This document shows positions 16,230 through 24,391 of a stretch of DNA of 64,000 bases, one piece after another; positions within the stretch are counted from its first letter, which is position 1; every line of letters starts with the position of its first letter. Both the position numbers and the translations under genes were made by a program. The notes under the pieces are model-generated. The model did no database searches. It worked only from the letters and a program-made list of their open reading frames with translations, and was not told where the DNA came from. The stretch comes from Bradyrhizobium cajani (GTDB lineage Bacteria > Pseudomonadota > Alphaproteobacteria > Rhizobiales > Xanthobacteraceae). The stretch is taken from contig NZ_WQNE01000004.1 of NCBI RefSeq assembly GCF_009759665.1, positions 248,001 through 312,000 on the forward strand. The letters run 5' to 3'.

Positions 16230-17263
16230 ACGCGCAAGCTTCCGCGCAGGCCTGCCGTCGTGCCGATCAGGATGCCGGCGACCGCGACGAACGAGCCCAG
16301 CGCCAGCGTCGACACGCCGGTGAGGCCCTGCCCGATCGAGCAGCCGAACGCCATCACGCCGCCGATCCCCATCAGCGCCGCGCCGGTGCCCGAGCGCAGC
16401 ATGTGGCGCGGCGAGGAATAGCTTTCAAGCTTGAAGCGGCGCGTTGCAATTGCCGTCACCAGGCTGCCGGCGAAAACGCCGGCAACCGTCGCGCTGCCGA
16501 AGTTGGGCGTCAGGCCGGTCGAGAGCATGGCGTATTGCAGCGCGTCCGCGATCGGCGCGACGAAGGTGAGCGAGGTCACCGGCACCGGATTGAAGTCGTC
16601 GGCGCCGAGATAGCCGGTGACGAACCAGCCGCCGGCCACGAGAAGACCGACGAGAACGCCGGCGGCGATCTGGCCCGGCGAGCGGCGGAACGCCGGATGC
16701 GCGAACGCGAACAGGATCAGGGCGACGACGATCGCGGCGGCAGCAAGCGCACGCGAAACCGATTCCGCGGCACCGAACGTTGCCAGCAGCGACGGCAGCG
16801 AATTCGCGTTGACGGTCGTTTGCGACGCCTGGACCAGCGCAATGCGGGCCGGCGCGACCAGGCCCTTGAGCGTCATCTGCGCAGCAATCGCGAGCACGAT
16901 CACGACGACGAAGGAGCGGAGATTGCCGCGGCCGAGCAGCACCAGCGCCCGCGAGCCGCAGCCGTTCGACAGCACCATGCCGTAGCCGAACAGCAGGCCG
17001 CCCAGGAACAGCACCGGCACCGAAAAGGTCTGTTGCAGATAAATGGACTTGCCCAGATCGACCGTGCCGCTTCCCGCCAGGAATTGGCTGACGGCGATCG
17101 CAACCGCCATCGCCAACGCATAGGTCCGCACCAGCCGCCCGTCCCCCTGTGCGAGCCAGCCGCGCATGCTGCTCATCAGGCAAAAGCCGCTGAGCAGGCC
17201 GACGGCGCCGTAGATCAGGCCAATGACGAGGCCGGCAAGGATGACGAGCTGGGTCGATTCCAT
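16208..17263 (-). CDS. YeeE/YedE family (DUF395) membrane protein, putative sulfur transporter
   Basis: 351 aa from the ATG at 17261-17263 (eight codons into a slightly longer frame). Two related halves are visible, each with a GxxxGxG...GCGS or GCSIGQGLTG type signature: FGYGMVLSNGCGSRALVLLGRGN near the middle and GGVMAFGCSIGQGLTG near the end. The conserved cysteines of these motifs are those used by YeeE for thiosulfate transport. About nine membrane segments. No TusA-like or rhodanese partner is adjacent. Convergent with the EamA gene; a palindromic repeat lies just upstream. Confidence 0.88.
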   Translation of the reverse strand: MESTQLVILAGLVIGLIYGAVGLLSGFCLMSSMRGWLAQGDGRLVRTYALAMAVAIAVSQFLAGSGTVDLGKSIYLQQTFSVPVLFLGGLLFGYGMVLSNGCGSRALVLLGRGNLRSFVVVIVLAIAAQMTLKGLVAPARIALVQASQTTVNANSLPSLLATFGAAESVSRALAAAAIVVALILFAFAHPAFRRSPGQIAAGVLVGLLVAGGWFVTGYLGADDFNPVPVTSLTFVAPIADALQYAMLSTGLTPNFGSATVAGVFAGSLVTAIATRRFKLESYSSPRHMLRSGTGAALMGIGGVMAFGCSIGQGLTGVSTLALGSFVAVAGILIGTTAGLRGSLRVQPLAVA

Positions 17264-17290
17264 CGGTTGTCTCAGGTCTTTCGCCAATCT

Positions 17291-17373
17291 CCGTCATTGC
17301 GAGCGCAGCGAAGCAATCCAGGCTGCCCGCCGCGGATACATTCTGGATTGCTTCGCTGCGCTCGCAATGACGG
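17291..17373. repeat. Long inverted repeat, family R3, copy 1
   Basis: Two perfect 31-bp arms (17291-17321 and 17343-17373, beginning CCGTCATTGCGAGCGCAG) flank a 21-bp centre. The transcript of either strand would fold into one very stable hairpin. It separates the YeeE and oxidoreductase genes, both transcribed leftward. A longer relative lies at 21473-21587. Confidence 0.9.
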
Positions 17374-17377
17374 CGCG

Positions 17378-18382
17378 TTACGGCTTCAGAATCACTCTAT
17401 CGCGAGACGAGCCGGCGACGGCGACATACGCCTCCTTCGCGCGCTCGAGCGGATAGATCGCACTTGCCTTGATCGGAAACGGTTTCAGGAGCCCACTGGC
17501 AAAGCCGGGACCAAGGTCGCGCAGCACCGCGCCTGTTGCGGCCGAGGACAGGCCGAGCGTGTCGATGCCGACATAGGTGTGCTGGCCGCGGTAGAATTCC
17601 AGAATGTTGAACTGCACGATGCGATCGATCGCGGCGATCAGGATCTGGCGACCGCGCAACGCAAGCGACTTGTGCGCCGCCTGAAAATAGGGATCGCCGA
17701 CCGTGTTGAAGACGATGTCGGCGCCCTTGCCACCGGTCAATTCGCGCACGCGCGTCGCGACGTCGATCGCGGAGGCGTCGATCACCGCGATCGGTCCGCT
17801 GGCATGCCCCTCATAGGCTTCCGCCTTGCGCACGACGCCGATCACGCGCGCGCCCTGCCAGGTCGCGATCTGCACGGCGGCCTGACCGACCTTGCCGTTG
17901 ACGCCGAACACCAACACGGTCTCGCCGCTCTTCGGCACGCCGGCACGGCGAAAGCCTTCCATGGCGGTGACGAAGGGAACGCCAATGCCGGCGGCCTCTT
18001 CCCACGACACAGTCCCGGGTTTCTCCACGACCGCATCGACCTCGACGACGAGATGGCTCGCATGGGTCCCGTCGCGGCGGATGCCGAGATCGCCGGAAGA
18101 GCCGAACACCTCGTGGCCGACCGTGCCGGCCGGCCCGTCGATCACCACGCCCGCATAGTCGCGGCCGGGGGTGCGCGGGAACACGGCATAGGGCATCAGC
18201 CCCGTCGCGGCCTTGACGTCGGACGGATTGACGGCGGCGGCCTTCACCTCGACCAACAGATCGTTCGGACCGCGCGTGAGGCTATGATGCTCGACGATCG
18301 GCGCAAGCGCGGCGGCATTTTCGGCCTTGGCGTTGAGGCGCACGCAACGCGCCTCGACGGTTCTGGTATCGGCTGGCGACAT
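17378..18382 (-). CDS. Zinc-independent medium-chain oxidoreductase (quinone oxidoreductase-like)
   Basis: 334 aa from the ATG at 18380-18382; an ATG four codons earlier is also possible. The GroES-like half has AAAVNPSDVKAATGL and PGRDYAGVV, and the Rossmann half has the nucleotide loop VLVFGVNGKVGQAAVQIA. The structural and catalytic zinc cysteines of alcohol dehydrogenases are missing, which places it with NADPH quinone/enone reductases. It is 51 bp downstream of paaK on the same strand and may be co-transcribed; a role in phenylacetate degradation is not established. Confidence 0.85.
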   Translation of the reverse strand: MSPADTRTVEARCVRLNAKAENAAALAPIVEHHSLTRGPNDLLVEVKAAAVNPSDVKAATGLMPYAVFPRTPGRDYAGVVIDGPAGTVGHEVFGSSGDLGIRRDGTHASHLVVEVDAVVEKPGTVSWEEAAGIGVPFVTAMEGFRRAGVPKSGETVLVFGVNGKVGQAAVQIATWQGARVIGVVRKAEAYEGHASGPIAVIDASAIDVATRVRELTGGKGADIVFNTVGDPYFQAAHKSLALRGRQILIAAIDRIVQFNILEFYRGQHTYVGIDTLGLSSAATGAVLRDLGPGFASGLLKPFPIKASAIYPLERAKEAYVAVAGSSRDRVILKP

Positions 18383-18433
18383 CAAAAGACCCACGATTTC
18401 TCGCGGGCCTTGTCGCCTTTGGGGCCGGTCAAG

Positions 18434-19765
18434 TCAATCCTTCGGCCGCTTGTCGTAGAGACGCTTGGCCTTGCCCAGCGAGCGTTCCAGCGTGGCGGGC
18501 GCGACCACTTGGACCTTGGAGCTGATGCCGATCGTGTTCTTGATGTGGGTCGAGATCCGGTCGGCATGATCGACGAGCCCCCTTCCGTCCCAGCTCTCGG
18601 GCCGTGCCTCGGCGATGATGGTCAGCTCGTCCATGCGGCCTTCGCGGGTCAGCTCCAGGATGAAGTGCCCCCCGCACCAGTCGGTGGCGAGCAGCACCTC
18701 CTCGATCTGGGTCGGGAACAAATTGACCCCGCGCAGGATGATCATGTCGTCGGAGCGGCCCGTCACCTTCTCCATGCGCCGCATGCCCGGCCGCGCCGTG
18801 CCCGGCAGCAGTCGCGTCAGGTCGCGGGTGCGATAGCGGATCACCGGGAACGCTTCCTTGGTGAGCGAGGTGAAGACCAGCTCACCCTTCTCGCCGTCGG
18901 GCAGCGCCACGCCGGTCTCGGGATCGATCACTTCCGGATAGAAGTGATCCTCCCAGATGTGCAGGCCGTCCTTGGTCTCGATGCATTCCTGCGCGACGCC
19001 GGGGCCGATCACCTCCGAGAGGCCATAGATGTCGGTCGCATCCATGTCGAAGGCATCCTCGATCTCGCCGCGCATCGCGTTGGTCCAGGGCTCGGCGCCG
19101 AAGATGCCGACCTTGAGCGAGCACTGGCGCGGATCGAGCCTCTGGCGCTTGAACTCGTCGAGGATCGCCAGCATGTAGCTCGGCGTCACCGTGATGATGT
19201 CGGGCCGGAAATCGTTGATGAGTTGCACCTGCCGTTCGGTCATGCCGCCGGAGATCGGCACCACCGTGCAGCCGAGCTTTTCTGCGCCATAGTGCACGCC
19301 CAAACCACCGGTAAACAGGCCGTAGCCGTAGGCATTGTGGATGATCATGCCGGTGCGGCCGCCGGCCGCGCGGATCGAGCGCGCCATCACGTCGGACCAC
19401 GTGTCGATGTCGCGCTGGGTATACCCCACCACGATCGGCTTGCCCGTCGTCCCGGAGGACGCATGCACGCGCACCAGTTTTTCGCGCGGCACGGCGAACA
19501 TGTTGAAGGGATAGTTGTCGCGCAGGTCCGTCTTCACGGTGAACGGAAATTTCGCGAGATCGGAGAGCTCGCGAAAATCGGACGGATGCACGCCGGCTTT
19601 GTCGAAGGCCTTGCGATAGTGCGCGACGTTGTCGTAGGCGTGCTTCAGCGACCAGCCCAGACGTTGCTTTTGCAGCGCCATGATCTCGTCGCGCGACGCG
19701 CGCTCCTGCGCGTCCATGTCAGCACTATAAGCGCTGCCACCTTCCTTGCGTCTCGTCAGAGCCAT
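18434..19765 (-). CDS. paaK: Phenylacetate-CoA ligase
   Basis: 443 aa, full length for PaaK. It activates phenylacetate to phenylacetyl-CoA with ATP, the first step of the aerobic pathway. The P-loop reads HASSGTTGKPIVVGYT, the adenylate-binding segment is DIYGLSEVIGPG, and the hinge region is GRSDDMIILRGVNLFPTQIEE. It follows paaI in the leftward paa operon. The long antisense frame across it is a shadow. Confidence 0.96.
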   Translation of the reverse strand: MALTRRKEGGSAYSADMDAQERASRDEIMALQKQRLGWSLKHAYDNVAHYRKAFDKAGVHPSDFRELSDLAKFPFTVKTDLRDNYPFNMFAVPREKLVRVHASSGTTGKPIVVGYTQRDIDTWSDVMARSIRAAGGRTGMIIHNAYGYGLFTGGLGVHYGAEKLGCTVVPISGGMTERQVQLINDFRPDIITVTPSYMLAILDEFKRQRLDPRQCSLKVGIFGAEPWTNAMRGEIEDAFDMDATDIYGLSEVIGPGVAQECIETKDGLHIWEDHFYPEVIDPETGVALPDGEKGELVFTSLTKEAFPVIRYRTRDLTRLLPGTARPGMRRMEKVTGRSDDMIILRGVNLFPTQIEEVLLATDWCGGHFILELTREGRMDELTIIAEARPESWDGRGLVDHADRISTHIKNTIGISSKVQVVAPATLERSLGKAKRLYDKRPKD

Positions 19766-19809
19766 CCTCGATTCCCCACATCATTGGTCTGTTCTTTTTA
19801 TTGCTGCGT

Positions 19810-20259
19810 TTATTGATCTTGTGCCGGCAGCCACGTGCCGGGAATGACACGCGAATGCCCGCGGAATTCCGCGATAACGATGTCACCGGCCGTCACGCTC
19901 ACGTCGTAGATGCCGGAGCGGCCGTTGCGGGTCACTTCGCGCGCCTTCGCAACCAGGAGGTCGCCGAGTTTGCCCGGCTTGATGAAGGTGATCTGGCCCT
20001 GCGCCGCGACGACACGCTCGTTGTGCGAGTTGCAGGCGAAAGCGAACGCGGAATCGGCGAGCGTAAAGATGAAGCCGCCATGGGCAATGCGCTGACCGTT
20101 GACCATGTCCGGCCGCACCGTCATCGCAAGCGTCGCAAAGCCCGGACCGATCTCGACGATCTCCATGCCGAGACCTTTTGAGGCATCGTCTTCCGCCCAC
20201 ATCGCGTCGGCACAGGCGCGGGCGATATCCTCGGGCGACAGGGCGGCCTTGACGTTCAC
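19810..20259 (-). CDS. paaI: Hydroxyphenylacetyl-CoA thioesterase PaaI
   Basis: 149 aa from a GTG at 20257-20259, matching the normal PaaI size; the in-frame extension upstream is out of character and is not conserved-looking. The hot-dog thioesterase motif is VNGQRIAHGGFIFTLADSAFAFACN with the catalytic HGG and Asp. PaaI removes CoA from stalled pathway intermediates. It lies between paaE and paaK in the operon. Confidence 0.9.
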   Translation of the reverse strand: MNVKAALSPEDIARACADAMWAEDDASKGLGMEIVEIGPGFATLAMTVRPDMVNGQRIAHGGFIFTLADSAFAFACNSHNERVVAAQGQITFIKPGKLGDLLVAKAREVTRNGRSGIYDVSVTAGDIVIAEFRGHSRVIPGTWLPAQDQ

Positions 20260-20360
20260 GCGCTTCTCCCGGCCAGCTGTTTGCTCATGATGTTCTGCTG
20301 CTTGGCTCACACTGTCAAATAATGCGACGCATTTGCATTGCCGGGTTCTGATCCGCCCGT

Positions 20361-21443
20361 TCAGACATGGTCGTAATCGACCACGACCCGCTCCGACGAC
20401 GGCTTCGCCTGGCAGGTCAGGACGAAGCCGGCCTTCAGCTCCCAGGGTTCCAGCGAATAGTTGATGTCCATCGGCGCCTCGCCCTCGACCAGCTTGGCGC
20501 GGCAGGTCGAGCACATGCCGCCCTTGCAGGCGAAGGGCAGATCGACGCCGGCACGCAGTGCCGCATCGAGGATCGCTTCATCCGCGGCGACCGGCACCTC
20601 GCGCCGCTTGCCGTCGATGATCAGCGACGCGATCGCCTTCGGTGGCGCATCGGGCGCAACAGCCTTCTTCGGCCGCGGCTTGCCGCCGAATTCGGAGACG
20701 AAGCGCTCCACGTGAATGCGCTCCTCCGCGATGCCGAGATCGCGGCAAGTCACCTCGATCTCCTCGCTCATGCCTGATGGACCACAGATGAAGACGTGAT
20801 CGACGCTTCCCGCCGGCACCAGCGAGCGCAACAGCACCCTCACCTTGTCGCCGTCGAGCCGGCCATGCAGGATCGGGATGTCCTGCTCCTCGCCGGAGAT
20901 GACGTGGAAGATCGAGAGGCGATCGATGAAGCGATCCTTGAGCTCCTCGAGCGCCTCGAGGAACATGATGTTGTCGGTCGCACGGTTGCCGTAAAACAGG
21001 AAGAAGCGGCTGTCCGGCTCACGTGCGAGCACGCCCTTCACGATCGACAGGATCGGCGTGATGCCGGAGCCGGCGGCAAAGCCGACATGGACGCGCCCGC
21101 AATCGGCCGGCGGCACCACGCCAAAGCGCCCGGTCGGCGTCATCACGTCGAGCTCGTCGCCGCATTTCAGCTCGTCCGCCGCCCAATTCGAAAACGCGCC
21201 GCCGTCCACCTTTTTCACCGCGATGCGGATCTCGCCGTCGTTGGGCCCGGAGCAGATCGAATAGGAGCGTCGCACCTCCTCACCATCCAGCGTGGTGCGG
21301 AGCGTCAGGTACTGGCCGGGGGTGAAGGCATAGTCGCCGGCGAGTTCGCCCGGGATGGTGAAGGTCATCGAGACGGCGTCGGACGCCTCGCGACGGAGGT
21401 CGCTGACGGCCAGGCGATGGAAGCGAGGTGCGGCTGCGGACAT
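20361..21443 (-). CDS. paaE: Phenylacetyl-CoA epoxidase reductase subunit PaaE
   Basis: 360 aa from the ATG at 21441-21443, preceded by AGGG at a good distance; a GTG three codons earlier is the alternative. The FAD site is RRSYSICSGP, the NADPH segment is VGFAAGSGITPILSI, and the C-terminal plant-type 2Fe-2S domain has the cysteines in CKGGMCSTC plus the later LTCQAK. It feeds electrons from NADPH to the PaaAC diiron oxygenase. Separated from paaD by an R3 repeat. Confidence 0.96.
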   Translation of the reverse strand: MSAAAPRFHRLAVSDLRREASDAVSMTFTIPGELAGDYAFTPGQYLTLRTTLDGEEVRRSYSICSGPNDGEIRIAVKKVDGGAFSNWAADELKCGDELDVMTPTGRFGVVPPADCGRVHVGFAAGSGITPILSIVKGVLAREPDSRFFLFYGNRATDNIMFLEALEELKDRFIDRLSIFHVISGEEQDIPILHGRLDGDKVRVLLRSLVPAGSVDHVFICGPSGMSEEIEVTCRDLGIAEERIHVERFVSEFGGKPRPKKAVAPDAPPKAIASLIIDGKRREVPVAADEAILDAALRAGVDLPFACKGGMCSTCRAKLVEGEAPMDINYSLEPWELKAGFVLTCQAKPSSERVVVDYDHV

Positions 21444-21472
21444 TACGGGCACCCTGAATTTGAACCACAGCT

Positions 21473-21587
21473 GTCATTGCGAGGAGCTCGCGACAAAATT
21501 GCGAAGCAATTTTGCGCAGATGCGACCAAGCAATCCAGACTGCCCCTGCGGAGACAGCCTGGATTGCTTCGCTGCGCTCGCAATGAC
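21473..21587. repeat. Long inverted repeat, family R3, copy 2 (expanded)
   Basis: Its ends (GTCATTGCGAG at 21473 and CTCGCAATGAC ending 21587) and the AAGCAATCCAG / CTGGATTGCTT arms match the copy at 17291-17373. The left arm carries an insertion of about 30 bp that itself forms a hairpin (AAAATTGC, GAA, GCAATTTT). It sits between paaD and paaE, inside the operon. Confidence 0.85.
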
Positions 21588-21611
21588 GACGGGGTTGGCA
21601 TCGTGCTCATC

Positions 21612-22115
21612 TCAATGACACTTGAAGTAGTCAAACGGTTCGCGGCAGGCCTTGCAGCGCCACAGCGCCTTGCAGGAGGTCGAGCCGAATTCGGACAACA
21701 GCTCGGTCTTGTCAGAGCCGCATTGCGGGCAAGCGACGGCCTGCCCGCCGAACAGCGCGCGGCGCGAGCTTGCGGCTTGCGGCGGCACGATGCCGTAGGC
21801 GCGCAGCTTCTGGCGGCCCTCCTCGCTCATCCAGTCGGTGGTCCAGGCCGGCGACAGCACCGTGCGCACCTTCGGACGATGGAATCCAGCGCGCTCCAGG
21901 GCGACCTCGATTTCGAGCGCGATCATGTTCATGGCGGGACAGCCCGAATAAGTCGGGGTGATCGCGACCTCGACATGATCGCCGTCGAATACGACGTCGC
22001 GCAGCACGCCGAGATCGGCGATGGTCAGCACCGGAATTTCGGGGTCGACCACGCTGGCCGCGGCATCCCACGCGCGTTGGCGCAACTCGCTATCGTGCTC
22101 GAGCACCGTCACCAT
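21612..22115 (-). CDS. paaD: Phenylacetyl-CoA epoxidase assembly protein PaaD
   Basis: 167 aa from the ATG at 22113-22115. The N-terminal MIP18/DUF59 domain reads VVDPEIPVLTIADLGVLRDV with TYSGCPAMNMI, and the C-terminus has a zinc-ribbon-like set of cysteines (CPQCGSDKTE, then CKALWRCKACREPF). PaaD is needed for maturation of the epoxidase. The start overlaps the end of paaC by seven bases, so the two are translationally coupled. Confidence 0.95.
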   Translation of the reverse strand: MVTVLEHDSELRQRAWDAAASVVDPEIPVLTIADLGVLRDVVFDGDHVEVAITPTYSGCPAMNMIALEIEVALERAGFHRPKVRTVLSPAWTTDWMSEEGRQKLRAYGIVPPQAASSRRALFGGQAVACPQCGSDKTELLSEFGSTSCKALWRCKACREPFDYFKCH

Positions 22116-22885
22116 GTCAGCCCCGGGAAGGTACGCTGCATCGACTGCAACTCGGACAGGAGATGGCCGAGATGCTCGCTGTGGCGGCCGGCGCGGCCGC
22201 CCTGCTGCATCCAGTCGTTCTGCGGCAGCTCGAGCGTTGCTTCGCTGATGACATCGGAGAGCGTCGTCAGCCAGCGGCCGCGCAAGGTCCCGGGATCGAT
22301 GGCGATACCGGCATGAATCAGGGCGCACTCGCCGTCGTCGACGGCGAACATCTCGCCGGTGAAGGCCCAGAGGTGGTCGATCGCAGTCTGCGCCCGCACG
22401 TGGCTCTCGTCCGTGCCGTCGCCGAGCCGGATGATCCATTCCGAGGCATGGCGCAGATGATAGGCGCTCTCCTTCTCGGACTTGGCGGCAATCGCCGCGA
22501 GCGTCGCGTCGCGCGAGGTCATCATCGCGCGCCAATAGAGGTCGGCGAAGGCGGAATAGAAGAACTGGCGAACGAGCGTTTGGGCGAAATCGCCATTCGG
22601 CTGCTCGACCAGCAGCAGATTGCGGTACTGCCTGACGTCGCGCAGGTAGGCGAGCTTGTCCTCGTCATTATCCTTGCCCTCGACCGCGGCGGCGTAGGTG
22701 TAGAGCTCCCGCGCCTGGCCGATGAGATCGAGCGCGATATTGGACAGCGCCATATCCTCTTCCAGCATCGGCGCATGCCCGCACCATTCCGACAGCCTGT
22801 GACCGAGGATTAGGGCATCGTCGGCGCGGCGCAGCGTGTAGAGCACCATCGGCGTTTCGGAGACCTGGATGTTGGCGACGGGCAT
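22109..22885 (-). CDS. paaC: Phenylacetyl-CoA epoxidase subunit PaaC
   Basis: 258 aa from the ATG at 22883-22885. PaaC is the catalytically inactive, structural ferritin-like partner of PaaA. Conserved segments DDALILGHRLSEWCGHAPMLEEDMALSNIALD and KSEKESAYHLRHASEWIIRLGDGT are present. The frame upstream of this start runs through an R5 repeat, which is why the longer form was rejected. Confidence 0.95.
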   Translation of the reverse strand: MPVANIQVSETPMVLYTLRRADDALILGHRLSEWCGHAPMLEEDMALSNIALDLIGQARELYTYAAAVEGKDNDEDKLAYLRDVRQYRNLLLVEQPNGDFAQTLVRQFFYSAFADLYWRAMMTSRDATLAAIAAKSEKESAYHLRHASEWIIRLGDGTDESHVRAQTAIDHLWAFTGEMFAVDDGECALIHAGIAIDPGTLRGRWLTTLSDVISEATLELPQNDWMQQGGRAGRHSEHLGHLLSELQSMQRTFPGLTW

Positions 22886-22915
22886 CGGTCCTATCCATCT
22901 ATCCACTTGTTCCGA

Positions 22916-23015
22916 CCTCATCCTGAGGAGGCGCGAAGCGCCGTCTCGAAGGATGGGCCATGAGTCACGGGCCTTCATGGTTCGAGACGCCGCTTCGCGG
23001 CTCCTCACCATGAGG
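22916..23015. repeat. Intergenic palindromic repeat, family R5, copy 1
   Basis: A 100-bp element beginning CCTCATCCTGAGGAGG and ending CTCCTCACCATGAGG, with paired inner blocks (GTCTCGAAGGATG and CATGGTTCGAGAC) and GC-rich hairpins at both sides. It occupies the paaB-paaC gap. A copy in the opposite orientation lies at 54319-54427. Confidence 0.85.
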
Positions 23016-23025
23016 AGAGAGAGCG

Positions 23026-23313
23026 CTACATGTGCCCTACTTCTTCCGGCACCTCGTAAAACGTCGGGTGCCGATAGATCTTCGATTCCGCCGGTTCGAA
23101 CATCATACCCTTATCTGCGGGATCGCTTGCAGTGATCGCGGTGGACGGCACGACCCAGATCGACAGGCCCTCGCCGCGGCGGGTATAGATGTCACGGGCG
23201 GCCTGCAGCGCCATGGTGGCGTCGCTCGCGTGCAGCGAACCGACATGCTTGTGCGCGAGCCCGTTGCGGCTGCGAATGAAGACTTCCCACAGCGGCGTGT
23301 TCGGCGTGGCCAT
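23026..23313 (-). CDS. paaB: Phenylacetyl-CoA epoxidase subunit PaaB
   Basis: 95 aa, the usual length. It opens with TPLWEVFIRSRNGLAHKHVGSLHASD, the diagnostic PaaB start, and continues with ALQAARDIYTRRGEGLSIWVV. It bridges PaaAC heterodimers and helps the reductase dock. Nine bases separate it from paaA. Confidence 0.96.
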   Translation of the reverse strand: MATPNTPLWEVFIRSRNGLAHKHVGSLHASDATMALQAARDIYTRRGEGLSIWVVPSTAITASDPADKGMMFEPAESKIYRHPTFYEVPEEVGHM

Positions 23314-23322
23314 CGTGATCTC

Positions 23323-24315
23323 CTATTCGGCGGCTTGCGCCGTCTGGCGATGCGCGCGCTTTGCGGCATAGGCGGCAGCCGCCTCGCGCACCCAGGTCCC
23401 CTCCTCGTGCGCCTTGCGGCGCGCGGCCATGCGGTCGCGATTGCACGGGCCGTTCCCGGCGAGCACCTGCTTGAATTCGGTCCAGTCGATCTCGCTGTAG
23501 CGCCAATGCCCGTCGGCATCCTGCGTCATGCCGGGATCGGGAATCGTCAGCCCGAGATATTGCGCCTGCGGCACGGTGGCATCGACGAACTTCTGGCGCA
23601 GCTCGTCATTGGAGAAACGCTTGATCTTCCACTTCGTCGAGGTGTCGCTGTGCTGGCTCGTCGCGTCCGGCGGGCCGAACATCATCAGCACCGGCCACCA
23701 CCAGCGGTTCAGCGCGTCCTGCGCCATCGCCTTCTGCTCGTCGGAGCCGCGACACAGCGTCAGCATGATTTCGTAGCCCTGGCGCTGGTGGAACGACTCC
23801 TCCTTGCAGACGCGGATCATCGCGCGCGCATAGGGGCCATAGGAGCAGCGGCACAGCGGGATCTGGTTCATGATCGCGGCGCCGTCGACCAGCCAGCCGA
23901 TGGTGCCGATGTCGGCCCAGGTCAGCGTCGGGTAGTTGAAGATCGAGGAATACTTGGCCTTGCCCGCGAGCATCGCGTCGACCAGTTCTTCACGCGATGT
24001 GCCGAGCGTCTCGGCCGCGGCGTAGAGATAGAGCCCGTGGCCGCACTCGTCCTGCACCTTGGCAAGCAGCGCCGCCTTGCGGCGCAAGGTCGGCGCGCGC
24101 GTGATCCAGTTGCCCTCGGGCAACATGCCGACGATCTCGGAATGGGCGTGCTGGGAGATCTGCCGGGTGAGCGTCTTGCGATAGGCCGCCGGCATCCAGT
24201 CGTTCGGCTCGATCCGCTCCTCGGCGTCGATGCGGGCCTGGAACTGCGCAGCCCTGGCCGCATCCTCGAGACCGCGGTCGTCGGCCTCGGCCGTGTTCAG
24301 CGCCTGGGTATACAT
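23323..24315 (-). CDS. paaA: Phenylacetyl-CoA epoxidase catalytic subunit PaaA
   Basis: 330 aa. This diiron subunit epoxidises the ring of phenylacetyl-CoA. Iron-ligand helices are visible: [21 protein letters not shown] with [12 protein letters not shown], and [14 protein letters not shown], giving the E/ExxH pairs. The ribosome site GGGAGG lies six bases upstream of the ATG and forms one arm of a small hairpin. The promoter region with an inverted repeat lies between it and paaX. Confidence 0.97.
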   Translation of the reverse strand: MYTQALNTAEADDRGLEDAARAAQFQARIDAEERIEPNDWMPAAYRKTLTRQISQHAHSEIVGMLPEGNWITRAPTLRRKAALLAKVQDECGHGLYLYAAAETLGTSREELVDAMLAGKAKYSSIFNYPTLTWADIGTIGWLVDGAAIMNQIPLCRCSYGPYARAMIRVCKEESFHQRQGYEIMLTLCRGSDEQKAMAQDALNRWWWPVLMMFGPPDATSQHSDTSTKWKIKRFSNDELRQKFVDATVPQAQYLGLTIPDPGMTQDADGHWRYSEIDWTEFKQVLAGNGPCNRDRMAARRKAHEEGTWVREAAAAYAAKRAHRQTAQAAE

Positions 24316-24321
24316 GCGCGT

Positions 24322-24341
24322 CCTCCCGTTTTATTGGGAGG
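24322..24341 (-). promoter_or_regulatory. Hairpin that covers the paaA ribosome binding site
   Basis: On the paaA mRNA, CCTCCC, an AT-rich eight-base loop, and GGGAGG form a six-pair GC stem. GGGAGG is also the Shine-Dalgarno sequence, six bases from the ATG. Ribosome access would need the stem to open. Whether it regulates translation is inference. Confidence 0.5.
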
Positions 24342-24350
24342 CAATATATA

Positions 24351-24381
24351 ACAGAAATTACTTCATGCAAGATATTTCTGT
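24351..24381. promoter_or_regulatory. Inverted repeat upstream of paaA, candidate PaaX operator
   Basis: ACAGAAAT (24351-24358) and ATTTCTGT (24374-24381) form a perfect eight-base inverted repeat with a 15-bp spacer, inside an AT-rich stretch between paaX and paaA (extended on the flanks by TATA-like bases). PaaX-family repressors control the adjacent paa genes and phenylacetyl-CoA releases them, so this is the likely binding site or promoter core. Confidence 0.55.
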
Positions 24382-24391
24382 AACATATAAA

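Noticed and set aside
15848..19816. Very long rightward open frame (over 1300 codons)
   Set aside because: It runs antisense to the YeeE, oxidoreductase and paaK genes and reads as Arg/His/Ala/Asp-rich low-complexity sequence with no domain. Such frames arise from GC-rich third codon positions on the other strand.
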